Positions 1 to 11,234 of a stretch of 64,000 bases of DNA are shown here, piece after piece (the first letter of the stretch is position 1; each line of letters opens with the position of its first letter). The stretch covers positions 1-64,000 of the forward strand of contig MU266338.1 of assembly GCA_021014945.1 (NCBI GenBank), written 5' to 3'. The stretch is from Leucogyrophana mollusca. Taxonomy: Eukaryota; Basidiomycota; Agaricomycetes; Boletales. A program made the position numbers and the translations under genes. The notes below the pieces were generated by a model that ran no database searches, was not told where the DNA came from, and was given only the letters and a program-made list of their open reading frames with translations.

Positions 1-809
1 CAAACGTCCAATGATTGAAAAACTTATGGGCTTTCATAAAGGCAATCACGGGTTATGTACTAGGGTGCTGTGGTGAAAATTCTACATTTTGGTGATAACT
101 GACCATATTGGTGACCAAGTCAGCAAGAGATTTATCGGTGGATCTTTGACCGGGTTAGCCGTTCCGATATTTAATCACGACAGTCATCACCTGGACAGCC
201 GAACGTGGGCGTCTCCAAGACCAGCGTCCACTACATAAAGTTATACTGAAGTTAGAAAGCACCATGGCAACACATCTTGGCATTCAATTACAACGTTTAT
301 CATTCAGACACCTGATTGTGAGTTGATGAAAGGCTAGCGTCCATTACATAAGGTTATAGCGAAGTCAGGAAACACAACGTAGACACAACTCGGCACAAAC
401 TTGCAGGATGGACGCTGTTGGTAATGTGTCTTAATTCTTGAAAAACTCGATACCCCCGAGAATTTGACCCAATTCGATGAATTCTTATAAACTCGCTTGC
501 ATCGTTGTATAGCTGTGGCTGTTTGCCATGACCATCCTCTTATATATATCACTACAAAGATACTTATAAGAATTGCGCATATTGTGCTGATTTAAGCCAA
601 TATAATGCATTGTATACCATTACGATTTCCTCATGAGATGTCTGATGCTATAGGGGTGGGACACGTGTATATGGCATGCGACCCGTAATGCAGGTTTCGC
701 CGCAACTATCGGTGTAACCGAAACTCTCTTTCTTATCTACCACGACAACTGAACAGCGGCAAGCTCTGCAATCATATCAATGCCACCCTCCACGGGTAGC
801 TTGTCCTTC
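1..809. other. Gene-poor stretch
   Basis: No convincing gene is seen. Short open frames here lack splice-consistent extension and any recognisable domain. The only structure noticed is a diverged direct repeat (listed separately). Low-complexity AT-rich runs lie around 540-620. Confidence 0.5.
223..395. repeat. Diverged ~60 bp direct repeat pair
   Basis: Two copies begin at about 223 and 336, 113 bp apart. Both start with AGCGTCCA, a variable base, then TACATAA, and continue with GTTATA, GAAGT and AG at matching spacing, with scattered substitutions. The intervening sequence is unrelated. The copies may be remnants of a decayed mobile element or a local duplication; no terminal inverted repeats or ORF support a specific class. 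Confidence 0.5.
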
Positions 810-2076
810 ATGCGGTCAACCGACCAGACCACCAATAACGCGCAGTTCGCTGACCCGCGACCAGACCACCTTGTAAGCAATGTTCATTCTGTTGCCCAAG
901 CCAGCGTACAAACTGCGTATGTTTGTCATTCGTAGCGTGCCCTTGTCCTGGATTATCTTTGTCACAGTTGCTATACAAAGACCGCACGAGCGTTTGCAAG
1001 AGACAGTGCCGTGAGACATCTCGATGCGGACGGGGATGAGATCATGTCTTCAAACAAGGAGCTTCAGGGAGGCGCAATGGAATTAACCGACGATGAACTC
1101 GAGAAGATACAGCTTAGAAACCGTAAGCTTTAGATTTCCCCATTGTTCCTCGACGACTCCAGACCCTGGCTAACTGAACTTTGTTATACTGAAGACATCC
1201 GAACGCAGATTCTTTCGGGTCGCGTGGACGAAGCTTTGGCTCTTCTGAACGAACATTTCCTCAGCGTTCTCTCAGAGACGGAAGAGTCTGACTCGGAAAT
1301 TATTGCGGCGTCCAGCACATCCTCCGAAAGAGACGACTATATCAGATTCAGCACTGTGGAACCGGTGCACCTTTCCCTCAACCTACGTATCCTAGGATTT
1401 ATCGAGGCGTGCCGCACTGTCCCACTGGAATACAACCCCCTTGGATCAACGTCCGCGAAACCGGTGTCATACCCTCCAACGAGATCTTCATACCCTGGCG
1501 ACCTGGAGGCAGACGAAACGCGTTTATTAGACCTTTTGTCCCGCGCAAGAAAGCTCGAAGATGCTGTAAGGCGCCTCTCGAAGCCAAGCGATAAGGCAAG
1601 TTACACAAAAGAACTTGCGAATGTTAGCGGCCTTCTTGCATACAAGGTCCCGGAAGCCAGTCCAATGTCCAAATATCTTCACCAAGAAAGGAGAGATAGG
1701 GTCGCTGATCAGATTAATATCGCCATTCTGCGTAAGTCTTCTATTCGGCACCGAATGTAATCTACCATCCACCCACACACTCGTTGCACAGACCGGAACA
1801 ATCTCCCGGCTGTATCTCATCTGGAGCTAGGGGTCAAATACACAACCGCTCTATGGGCTCAACTACATGATCTCCGTTTCAAGCCTCCGCCTATATCGGC
1901 CAGACCTTCCGGTATAAAACTACCTCCGTTCAAAGATCAAAATGTTACTACGAGTGACGCGGATTCGCCCGCCGAAGTAAGTGTTCACTGTTGCACTCTG
2001 ACTTCCACCTATTGACCTTATGGCGAAGTCTCTACCAGCATTTGACTTGCGCCAGTTTCTTGATGTCAAGACGTGA
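810..2076 (+). CDS. LisH-CTLH-CRA domain protein (RanBPM/GID-complex-like)
   Basis: Five exons: 810-872, 936-1122, 1195-1731, 1792-1976, 2029-2076, giving 339 aa with all phases consistent. After a short N-terminal segment, exon 2 encodes a LisH motif (LVLDYLCHSCYTKTARAFA). The CTLH part follows (HIRTQILSGRVDEAL) and a C-terminal CRA part with KYLHQERRDRVADQINIAIL. It ends LPAFDLRQFLDVKT. LisH-CTLH-CRA proteins are scaffold subunits of the GID/CTLH E3 ubiquitin ligase; a RanBPM-type SPRY domain is not visible, so the closest type is a short RanBPM-like or GID8-like subunit. An alternative acceptor for exon 3 at 1162 fails on reading frame. The gene faces the unknown gene at 2207-3648 tail to tail. 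Confidence 0.85.
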
Positions 2077-2206
2077 TACAGCGAGTCGCGCACATTCAAC
2101 ATTGTCTTATATAACGCACATACTCTCTTGCACTTGTTCGTACCTTATTTGGATCTCTTGTCGGGCATCGCTTTGCACTCTATCAGCACATTCCACAACG
2201 TGTACT

Positions 2207-3648
2207 TTATGTGACGATCTGAACATCATCCCAACGACCTTTATTGACCGCTGCAACAACCTTTAAGGTCACCTGGCACTCCCTCAGTCCCAAAACTTTG
2301 AGATGTCGCAGTCGGCTCCACCCTACTTCCTCCAAGATCTTGTCCCCCGATCTGGCAGGACTCAGCCAGCTGTTGTATGAAACGTCGACCAAAGTTAACA
2401 GGGGACATATTGTAGGGAGGCGGTGGAGTGGGACTGGAGAGGGGATGTTGAGGAGAGCCAGCTGAGTGATCGTTGGCGGGAGAACTAGAAATGTTGGAAT
2501 GGCCAACGGAGTTGACACAAGGGTCAGCATATGTAACGGAGGGTCCTGTTTTTCCTGTGATGGTATAGAATCCCAAGATGTTTCTTCCTCTGCTTCATCG
2601 GCGCATTTAGAATCATCATGTGGATACACCTCTACTTTACCCCCATCTGGAGAACGACTCAAGGCGGTTTGAAAGTGATTCACTCGCAGTGATGCGTGTG
2701 GGCCAATAACTATGAGCTCCCCGTCCACATGCCCATCATAGCAGAGTGCATGTATCTCTGTCTGAGACAAAGGGGAGCAAATAGCACTATCGCGAAGAAG
2801 GTCCCGGCGAAGGTGAGGGGGAATATATGGAGCGACTTCTGTAAATTCGGGACCGCGATAGGCTGCCAGGAGCACACGAAGGCAGAGCAGTGTGAGAGGA
2901 GGGGTGCCGTATAGAGCGGCTGGAGCGGTGCTGCTAGGGGACGAGAATTCGGGTGAGAGTACCACCGAAAGTGCTTCCTCACGCCATTGGGGCGTATCGA
3001 GGTTGTCGGGGGCTACCCTCGCAGCCTTGGTAAGCAAAGAAGAGGACCAACTCCGGGGAGGATTCGGCCCAGCCAACCACATCCCCCGTGCAGACGGAAT
3101 TTGGCGCCGAGTGTTTTCCTCAGACCCTTGTGGTGGATGTATCAGGTTGACCGGCAATGTTGGACGGTTGTGTGTATGGAAGGACAGAGGGACATTTGCA
3201 GGCATACGCTGGACGTTGCGTGAATGTCTGAATTGCTCGCCCCTTGACACAGCAGTAAATATCGAAACTCTGGTATGTTAAGCAGGCAAGCTTACCTCAT
3301 TGTGCGTAGGATGTTGTTGACCTGACGAGGGGACTCGTCCGCCATGGGTCTCTCGATGGGCATCGTGATCGAGACTCCTCAAAAATCTGGAAAATCATAT
3401 AAGACCGCTAGGGTTCGGTCAGGCCTCCGATAGTGTTGTCTGAGTCAAACCTGCCTGTAGATCATGGAATATCGAGTAGCAAATGATCCAGTCATGGTTG
3501 TCGAAACCAGGATCACTATCCGAAAGACACAGCACTTGGCGCCCATGTGCGAGAATAGACCCGTATGTGAATTGGACTCACACTTCTTGTTTTGCAAGAT
3601 TCGACGTCGACTATTGATCTTGATCATGAGCTCAGAGGGATCGTCCAT
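2207..3648 (-). CDS. Unknown protein with leucine-rich C-terminal half
   Basis: Four exons on the minus strand: 3648-3582, 3534-3451, 3377-3296, 3242-2207, giving 422 aa if the 3378 acceptor (a GAG rather than CAG/TAG) is right. The first exon starts MDDPSELMIKINSRRR. A conserved-looking segment GFDNHDWIICYSIFHDLQ follows. The C-terminal third carries hydrophobic periodicity (LTLVDVSYNSWL, LRHLKVLGLRECQV) resembling leucine-rich repeats, as in F-box/LRR proteins, but no F-box was recognised. A further 5' exon around 3680-3780 cannot be excluded. Function unknown; the gene model is better supported than the role. Confidence 0.6.
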
Positions 3649-3920
3649 ATCCACGCCATCGTAGTCTCATGCGGCTAACGTTGCTAACCGAGACTCAGAC
3701 ATTGTCGTCGCGCTTAGCTGCTCCAACACTATACGCTGGACATCTTCGGCGACGGATGAGATATCGACGATGTTCATACGTATTCTCATAAGGTGCATAC
3801 ATGGCGAATGGTGGTAGAAGAACTGTGAATTTCATGCCAAGCATACATACCCTGACGCGGAGCGCCCCCCTCCCTCAGCCAACCTCCCATCCTCATATGG
3901 TAACGCGACAGACGTGACGC

Positions 3921-5136
3921 CTAGTTCATCTGCCGGATGAGCTTGTTGATGTTGGTCTCCCGGTTACCAAAGTCACCACCCTGGACGAAGTGCTTGAATT
4001 TCCGTGTCCTCCAGCCGCCAGTGGGGTTGGAAAGTTTGAAGGGCCAGAGGAAGTTGGAAGCCTGAGGATGCAAGTGATGAGTTAGATGGATTCCGCTGGC
4101 GATTCGTCCAGGTACCCACCTGCTTGAAGTTAGGGCCAGCGGTAGCGATTTCGTGGACGAGGTCCTCGACGGAGAGGATGTCATATTTGCCGAGGGTCGT
4201 CTCAATAATGGCATTGTTGGTCAAAGGGATACGCTGCTTGTCAACCTTCCCGTAACCCCGCTTGTAGATCAGCTCGCGGACCGACTTGATATTGGGCTCG
4301 CTACAGTAAAAGTCAGGCATTCAAATAGCACCAAATCTTCGCAAAACGCACCCGTAAGTGATGTAGGGCTCAACCAGACGCAGCATTTGCTGGGTAGCCC
4401 TGGTCACCTTCACGAAGACACCGTTGTTGATCTGAAGAAGACGGAGGAGTTGAAGGATTTTGCGTGGTTTGGGGGCGATCTCGTTGATACTGAATGGAGA
4501 TCAGACGCAAGTAGCGAGGGGCTCACGGCAGACTAACCCACGAATACGAACGACGAAGTAGACCTTAGGTTCTGCTGGAACGTAGAAGTCTCCCGAGGTT
4601 CGTGCAGCTCTCTGCAACCGGATCTCCTCCTTCTCCTTCGTTAGGTACTCCTTAACATAGCTCTCTGCCCTCTTGAAGATGACCTTTCGCTTGGCTTTTG
4701 CTGCCTGTGGAAGATAAAGCGGTTGAGCGAGGATCGAGGGGAGAGGAATTTGCAGATATATATAAAGTCAGTCCCGAAAGATGGTTAATTGAAAGGCAAC
4801 ACCGCAGAACGAATCCCACTAGCCATTCGTCGAAATAATCGTATACATCATGTAAAAAGTGAACGTCAATCGCATGAGCGATAACTCACCTTACGCGCAG
4901 CGGTTGCAGCAGCAAGGCGCTCTTCCCGGGCCTTTTCGTTTTGCTTGCGCTTTTTGAGGAGAGTCTCCGGGACTTCGATGTCCTGTTGGGAGAGGTTCAG
5001 CCAACTGCAAAGTTTTGGACTTCTGACCCAAAACGCGACTAACCGAGACCGTTGGAACGCTGTAGGGTCAACAATATGTTATATCAGCTCAGCCAGGCGA
5101 TAAAAGAGGGGTAACGCACGTAGTTGAGGGGGCCAT
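3921..5136 (-). CDS. RPL7: 60S ribosomal protein L7 (uL30)
   Basis: Seven exons: 5136-5120, 5059-5044, 4982-4890, 4704-4538, 4489-4352, 4300-4120, 4061-3921, giving 250 aa, the usual length. The start MAPSTTVPTVS is followed by a lysine/arginine-rich N-terminus ([17 protein letters not shown]), then [33 protein letters not shown] and the C-terminal [19 protein letters not shown]. These are hallmark stretches of eukaryotic L7, a component of the large ribosomal subunit. Five of the six introns are 48-61 nt; the third (4889-4705) is 185 nt and appears to host a snoRNA. The first two exons are only 17 and 16 nt, as is common for ribosomal protein genes. Confidence 0.95.
4763..4858 (-). ncRNA. 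Probable intronic box C/D snoRNA (snR39/snR59-type)
   Basis: Within RPL7 intron 3. On the minus strand a box C-like AUGAUGU lies at 4851-4845 (consensus RUGAUGA) and box D CUGA at 4771-4768. Directly upstream of box D, positions 4785-4773 read ACCATCTTTCGGG, complementary over 13 nt to the conserved 25S/28S rRNA segment CCCGAAAGAUGGU. The fifth base before box D pairs with the G of that segment, so the D-box rule predicts 2'-O-methylation near yeast 25S Gm805/Am807. In yeast snR39 and snR59 lie in introns of RPL7A and RPL7B and target this region, so position and guide agree. No strong terminal stem was found; the ends are approximate. Confidence 0.72.
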
Positions 5137-5663
5137 GGGGAATCTTGAGGGTGTTCGAAGTGCTGCCCGCCAATGGTCACAACCACGAATGACCGCGGTG
5201 GCTTTGGACTGTACAGTCTGAGTCAGACTTTCTCACACATGTGGAGGGCTCCGAATCCGGAACGGGCAATTTTCTTTTACTGACCCACATGTTATCCCGA
5301 GGAACTACGGACCCCGCTTCCCGACACTAGCACATTTTGTCCCAGGTCTCCATCCACGATGCTCGGAGGGTGCATGCCCGTGGAGGGTGCTTGGGCCTTC
5401 CAGAACAACTTGCTGAACGCTTCGTGAGGGGACAACCCCATATTTTGTCGGTTGAGGTTACTTGGCGAGTACGTGTCGCGATCAAGTACCCCGGCGATGG
5501 CCAGACTCCGGAGATCATTCATTCATGAACTGCCATCAGGAACAACCATCAAAAGCTTGTCACAAGGGATCGACCATGTTGTACAGTTGTAAACTAGTGG
5601 CAAATGGTAGCAAATGGTTCTGTCGATCTGAGTTCCCTTTGCACCTTGTCTTTCATCCTCGTC
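5137..5663. other. Intergenic, upstream of RPL7 and of tandem gene 1
   Basis: About 530 bp separating divergent genes. Short frames on both strands show no domain or splice continuity. It presumably holds the RPL7 promoter and the upstream region of the first tandem membrane-protein gene; no clear TATA box was identified. Confidence 0.4.
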
Positions 5664-7044
5664 ATGATGCCCTTCAGGATGGGTTTGCTGCCGACAGCGA
5701 TCCTAGTGCTCGGATTGCTTGGTAACCCGAAGTGTACTATTGCTCAACAAACGACCAACGTAACATGCCTCCCGAAATACAACTGGGTATGGACGAGTTT
5801 CTTACTTTATGGAAACGATGTGTAACAGCGAGGTAACACCCAATGTTGACCACCGTAGATGGATAACAGTCGGGGCCAGAACCCTTGTCTCGTAGCCGCC
5901 TACCTCCAGGGTACTTGTAATGGCGGGGGTGAGTCATTTGCGTCTGCATGATGCAGGTCCTTTGTTGTGAAAGGGAATTGCTGATACACAGTCCTCAGAC
6001 TTCTCTGTTAATTCGATACCCCCAGACTCGGAATACGTTGGTCCCACAGTCAAGTTGGCGAATCCATGCCAATGTAGCACGATCACGTATTCGATGATCA
6101 GTGCATGTAGCTTGTGTCAGAACAACACCAATGAGATGTAAGTACGAATCCATCTTCAAAGCACCTTCCAATAATTAACCTTCTGTGTAGCAGCTGGAGC
6201 ACGTGGAGTTTCAATTGCAGCACTATCTATACCAAGTGAGACTGTCTCTTTCTGCACTGGACTGCATCACTGAGTAATAGTTGCAGTTTTCCGTATGACA
6301 TTCCTACTGGCACGGCCGTGCCGAAGTGGGCGTATTTGAACGTTCTGGTTGGTTGGATTCATTTTCTTTATGAACGTCACATCAATGTGAATCGCCACAG
6401 CCAAGTGATTACTTCAACATAACGCTCGCACAAGCTGCTGGGGGTACGTTAACGTTGCATGCAAGCATCAACGACACCTAGCCTTATAATTACTTACAGA
6501 CTCCCCCGAATCTACCGCCACGCGGGTGCAATCCACCGGGGGCATTCCACCCTCGTCTTCGGCGCCAGCAACTTCAACGTTCCACACAACTGGTACACCT
6601 TCTGCACCTGCGCAATCAACCTCTTCGGGATCAAGCAGCTCCCACGCCGGGCCAATTGCAGGCGGTGTCGTGGGTGGTGTGGTCGCGTTGGCCGCCATAG
6701 GGGCCGCCTTAGCTTTCTACTTCGTCCGGCGCCGTCGGTCGCATGTTGCCCCGTCTGCGGCCTTCAGCGAAAACCGTGGAGGCAGCAGCATGTACACCCC
6801 CACTCTTTACATTCCACAAACTCCTTTGCCTCAGCCAAAATTATATGTGAGTGTCTATTCATTGCCTCCCACCTTTATGTTCATAACACCCCACTAGGAT
6901 CCTTCGGACCCGAGCACATTTCCGGTTGCCCCGCCGTCTCCGACGATTTTGTCCGCTGATACTAGCTATCAGAATGCACCTAGCCCGACCCGTTCCTATG
7001 CCCAATACCGTCCTGGTCACTACAGTGGTGTACCAGAGATATAA
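5664..7044 (+). CDS. Tandem family member 1: signal peptide, Cys-rich ectodomain, one TM helix
   Basis: Eight exons: 5664-5786, 5859-5928, 5999-6137, 6191-6235, 6287-6347, 6401-6443, 6500-6846, 6898-7044, giving 324 aa. An N-terminal hydrophobic signal peptide ends near GLLGNPKCTIAQQ. The ectodomain has eight cysteines shared with the two downstream paralogs (NVTC, NPC, GTC, PCQC, SAC, LC, NC), N-glycosylation sequons, and a VPKWAYL element. A Ser/Thr-rich stalk leads to a Gly-rich single TM (AGGVVGGVVALAAIGAALAF) stopped by RRRR, then a cytosolic tail with DPSDPSTFP and a C-terminus ending YSGVPEI. No known domain was recognised. The layout suggests a cell-surface sensor or adhesion-type protein; the ligand is unknown. 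Confidence 0.85.
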
Positions 7045-7993
7045 TGCGGCAGCCTTTCATCTATCAGTTCTTCCGTTGTCTATTGGGCCTGAGTAGCCAA
7101 TACCCTATTATCCTTGCCAATAGTTACGTCCTTATTGATCTCTATCGCATTCGCACTTATTTCGGGGAATCATTTCAGCTGAATTTCGGGTCAAGAGACG
7201 GGTTTAATAGCCTCCGTTTACTGTCAGTTTGGGAGTGTATTCCACAACTTTCGAATATGCATCGCCGTGCAAAAACATCGACTGTGGGCAACTGTGGGCG
7301 CTCATCGGCCTGGAAGCACTACTTATTAGTACCTGCCAAGATAGTGGCTTGCGGGTGACCCTGAAATCTCTCAGGCAAGACCAATGACCACCAATTGCAT
7401 GTTCCTTTCCGTGTCTGTCGTTGTCATCAGGTGGAGTTGTAGTAGGGTTTCCACCTTTGGATTGGTAGACTTTGCAAGCCGTTTTCAATTTTCTCTCCCT
7501 CGGGGGACGCGCATACGTTGACCGTCCTTTTCCTTCGAAAAAAACAAACACTTCAGAGAGCAGGCATTGTGCATTGTTGCACATCATTTTACAAGTACTA
7601 CCCCGTGCTTTAATTTGGAACGGCGCCCACTCCACTGTAACAGTTTGATATGTGGTGTTTAGCTTTGTGAGCTCCATCGCAAATCCACCGTGCCCCAGTA
7701 ATGCCGCCCATATGAATGATCCGAGCTCACCAGATCAGCTTGGCTGTACACAGGACAGTTGGCGCCAGGCCCGGTCACGCGTTTCATGTACCTCGAGGCT
7801 TGTGCCCGTCCCGGTAGGAATGGACGTCCCGTAATCGACACCGCTCTGTCTCCACCTTCTGAGACCTGCCAGTGGGGAGCCGGACGTCAACCAAACTTAG
7901 CACATCGACTTGACGGGCGCTTTGTCGGTTGATAAAGGCGCGCTGACATCAAATTTGCCTTTTCCCTCTTGCCTTCTGACACTTGTGGACCCA
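7045..7993. other. Spacer between tandem genes 1 and 2
   Basis: No supported gene. A 157-codon open frame on the minus strand (7677-7204) has no recognisable domain and no visible splice partners; it is not called. The spacer does not resemble the coding parts of the flanking paralogs. Confidence 0.4.
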
Positions 7994-9264
7994 ATGGCGT
8001 CGTGGATCGCAGCCGCCGCATTATTTGCAGTTGGGTTTCAGGGCGCAGATGCACAGTATGCGGACGTGACATGCTTTAGCAACTACACCTGGGTATGTGG
8101 ACCACGCTCGGTCTCTGAGTGCTGCTGATGCTGCTCGACTCCTCGGTTGGTAGGCGAACAACAACATGGGCCAGACCCCCTGCGTTGTCGCGTCCTACCT
8201 GCAAGCCCCATGTCATCCCAACGGTATGTGCCATTCCATTTGAAGAGACGCCACTAACAGTGCAGCAGGTGCCAATATCACCGCGCTGACAAACTCATCG
8301 TACGAGTACACGCCCCCACAGGTAGTGACTCAGTGCGAGTGCAATACAGTCCTCTACTCTTTGGTCAGTGCTTGTGGTGGCTGTCAAGGTGCCGAGTGGG
8401 TCACGTAAGCCGGTCGCAACTTTTGTTCCGAGGCAAATCTCTGAATCGATTGCGGATCAGATGGCAGTACTGGATCACAAACTGTTCAGGCAACACCTAC
8501 AATGAGGAGTAAGTGCGGCCCATTTATGAACTCACAATCACCCGCTCATGCTCTTCCCCAGATACCCGAGACCTCTGCCGTCCCAGACTGAAGTCCCTGC
8601 ATGGGCATATCTTGGTCTTACCGTAAATGACATTTACTCACTCATATTGGCAACCTTACAAGCGTATTTGTGCAGAATGGAACCTGGGATCCTGTCGCAG
8701 CACAGCAAGATCTCAGTAGGTGTTCGACTCTGGTGATAGCGAAGACAAAGCTCACGTCCAGCCTTTGTCAGGCGCACCGGAATCCTCAGCAAGTGCTGTG
8801 CCGTCAAGTACCGCTATTTCCACACCTTCCACCAGCGCAAGCACGACCTCCACTCCTACACCCAAGAGCTCAAATGTTGGGGCAATTGTCGGGGGTGTTG
8901 TTGGAGGCGTAGTTGGCCTGGCAATACTGTCTATCTTGATATTCTTATTCTTGCGTAGACGTTCCCGGAGCACAGGAAGCGACACCACCTCTGGCAAGAT
9001 GATGCACCCCGACCATGCTCCAATGAGTCAATCTTATCCTCACGACTTCAATGTTTCCCAAGCATACGGCCAGCCGGATCAAACAAAACTATATGTAGGA
9101 ACTTGATGCCTATCGATTTATCACTCTGACGCATTGCATCCTAGAACCCGGACGACCCGACCACATTCCCTCGTTCTCCAGAGCCTTCCGTGGTCTATAC
9201 AGCCAGCACTTTGCCAGTGTCCCCTACTCGTCCCGGGCACTTTACTGGCGCTCCTGAACTGTAA
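7994..9264 (+). CDS. Tandem family member 2: signal peptide, Cys-rich ectodomain, one TM helix
   Basis: Eight exons: 7994-8092, 8154-8223, 8269-8404, 8461-8508, 8562-8622, 8676-8715, 8772-9094, 9145-9264, giving 298 aa. All intron phases match members 1 and 3 (0,1,2,2,0,1,0). The start is MASWIAAAALFAVGFQGADA, a signal peptide shared with member 3. The ectodomain carries ADVTCFSNYTW, QTPCVVASYL, QCECNTVLYSLVSACGGCQ and EVPAWAYLGL. After a Ser/Thr/Pro stalk comes a Gly-rich TM (VGGVVGGVVGLAILSILIFL) with RRRS after it, and a tail containing DDPTTFPRSPEPSVVYT that ends FTGAPEL. Function not known from the sequence. Confidence 0.88.
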
Positions 9265-9890
9265 GGTTACGGCCGTTACGGTGCACTTGTGTTTGCCGAA
9301 ACCATACGATACATGAACGTACTTATAGTATCCAGATCTTCGATTGCTGCGTGCCTTTCACTCGCAACTATGACTTATTTCGTGACCCGGTGTTACTGCA
9401 AGATGACCTTTTGATCCTAAACGCACCAACATGGTCAAGTTACAGCTCTATCTAGATACTAGTAAATAGAGTATTTATCTCGGAGGTAGGAAGATTACGG
9501 AGCTGACGTAAATCTAAATTCTAATCTAATGAAGGGGATCATTGTTTGTGCCGAAGTCCTTGTTTTGAGACAACGCTCAGCCTTCAAACTCTACCTTGTG
9601 CTATCTTTCGCCGGGCTCCCACAGCGAAGTTCGCTGACACTTCTAGTATCTACAATCGGACACGAGTTTCGGCCATCTGCGCACATACATCAAGTTTGAG
9701 CCCAGTCCAAGTCTGTGCGAGCAAGCTGCCGTGGATGTCCCACTGCATCACCGGCCACATGTGCCACCCTCATGTTCGGATAAGCCTGACGCCCACTAAA
9801 GATAGAGGATCGCGCGCTCAGTGGCTGCCTTCTTAACCAGGCCTGAGTCCATGGGCCGAAGGTAGCATCTTCTCACTTGCTCTGCACCAG
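9265..9890. other. Spacer between tandem genes 2 and 3
   Basis: No supported gene in about 630 bp. An open frame at 9546-9836 has no domain and no family resemblance. The region probably holds the 3' end of member 2 and the promoter of member 3. Confidence 0.4.
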
Positions 9891-11234
9891 ATGGCGTCGT
9901 GGATTATGGGCGTGGCCGTATTGCTGGCAGCCTTGTCAGGAGCCAAGGCGCAGGAGTCGAATGTAACATGTATGGCTTCGTATAGCTGGGTATGTACAAT
10001 TCTTACTGTGTAAATTGCGTTTGGGTTGTCGATGAGTTGCCTATCTGGCTTGACAGGCAAACAACCAGCTACATCAAGACCCTTGCACCGTAGCCTCGTG
10101 GCTCGAAGGAGTGTGTTACAGCAACGGTTCGCATTATTGGGTTCACGGATGATGTGACGATGACAAGTCGATGTCGGACTGCCGTAGGTTGGGTTATCCC
10201 AGCACTTGGGACCGGGAATGTGTATCTGGGACCAACCGCCACTCAGAGCCAACCGTGCGAGTGCAACACTGTCGTATACTCGTTGATGAGCGCTTGCGGT
10301 GCCTGCCAGGGCGCCTCGTTCGTCAGGTGAGCACCCGCGCCAGACCTACCCAGGCTCTGTCGTATATCCACCACCTAACTTCGACCTTCCGATATCTAGC
10401 TGGTCTGAGTGGATTGTAAACTGCACCACGTCAGGTTCAGGGTCAGGGACCATGTCCTTTCAAGTTCACAAATAGGACGCTCACTTGACGTTTGTTGCTA
10501 GATACCCGGAGGAAATACCATCGGGGACAGAGGTCCCTGGTTGGGCATATCTCGACCTTCCTACCGTTCGTGATACCCCGCTTCGTATGAGGGCCTATCT
10601 AATTCTAAAGGACTTCACCAGGGATACTGGAATGCGACTGCAGCACAAGCAGATCTGGGTAGGTTGGCAAGCTTAATGCCATTTACAATCAGCTCACATT
10701 GGATTTTCGTCAGCTGCCCCGGCGTCCACTGCACCAGGCTCCATGCAGTCGACGCAGAGCGCCATGCCGGCGCCGTCAAGCAGCCCCAGTGTGGCCGCTT
10801 CCTCAACTAAAAACTCGCATGCGGGGGCGATCGCCGGAGGCGTTGTCGGAGGTGTGGCAGGCGTGGCCATAGTATCTCTGCTGATTGTCGTATTCCTACG
10901 CCGGCGCGCCAAAAATGCGAGACAACTGCAAGGAGGGCAGCCGACGCCTAGCTGGCATAATCCTGTGGTCCAAACACAATACATTGTCAATGGTGTCCCG
11001 CAGCCCTATCCTGAGGGTGCTCAGACAAAACTTTATGTGAGAGCTTTCCCCGTCCATGCACTGACGAGGTACCAATCATTTCCTCAGGACCCAGCTGACC
11101 CAAGCACTTTCCCTCGTTCACCGGAGCCATCCGTGGTATACACCACTTATACCGCGGCGCCTTTGTCTCCTGTATCGGGGGAGTACAGCAGCCTGTCACG
11201 CCCCGGTCAATACACCGGCGCGCCCGAAGTTTAG
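9891..11234 (+). CDS. Tandem family member 3: signal peptide, Cys-rich ectodomain, one TM helix
   Basis: Eight exons: 9891-9989, 10057-10126, 10188-10326, 10400-10441, 10502-10565, 10622-10658, 10714-11036, 11088-11234, giving 306 aa. The signal peptide MASWIMGVAVLLAALSGAKA parallels member 2. Conserved elements are ESNVTCMASYSW, DPCTVASWL, PCECNTVVYSLMSACGACQ and TEVPGWAYLDL. The TM segment (AGGVVGGVAGVAIVSLLIVV) is followed by RRRAKNAR. The tail has DPADPSTFPRSPEPSVVYT and ends YTGAPEV. The exon 4 donor (10442) was chosen among several GT by phase and by similarity to members 1 and 2. The last intron (11037-11087) is 51 nt without a stop codon, so retention would add 17 residues in frame. 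Confidence 0.86.

Noticed and set aside
808..1019. Two minus-strand open frames
   Set aside because: They are antisense to the LisH exons of the plus-strand gene starting at 810, which have clear domain similarity.
7204..7677. 157-codon minus-strand frame between tandem genes 1 and 2
   Set aside because: No domain, no signal peptide, no splice partners and no resemblance to neighbours; kept only as a note.
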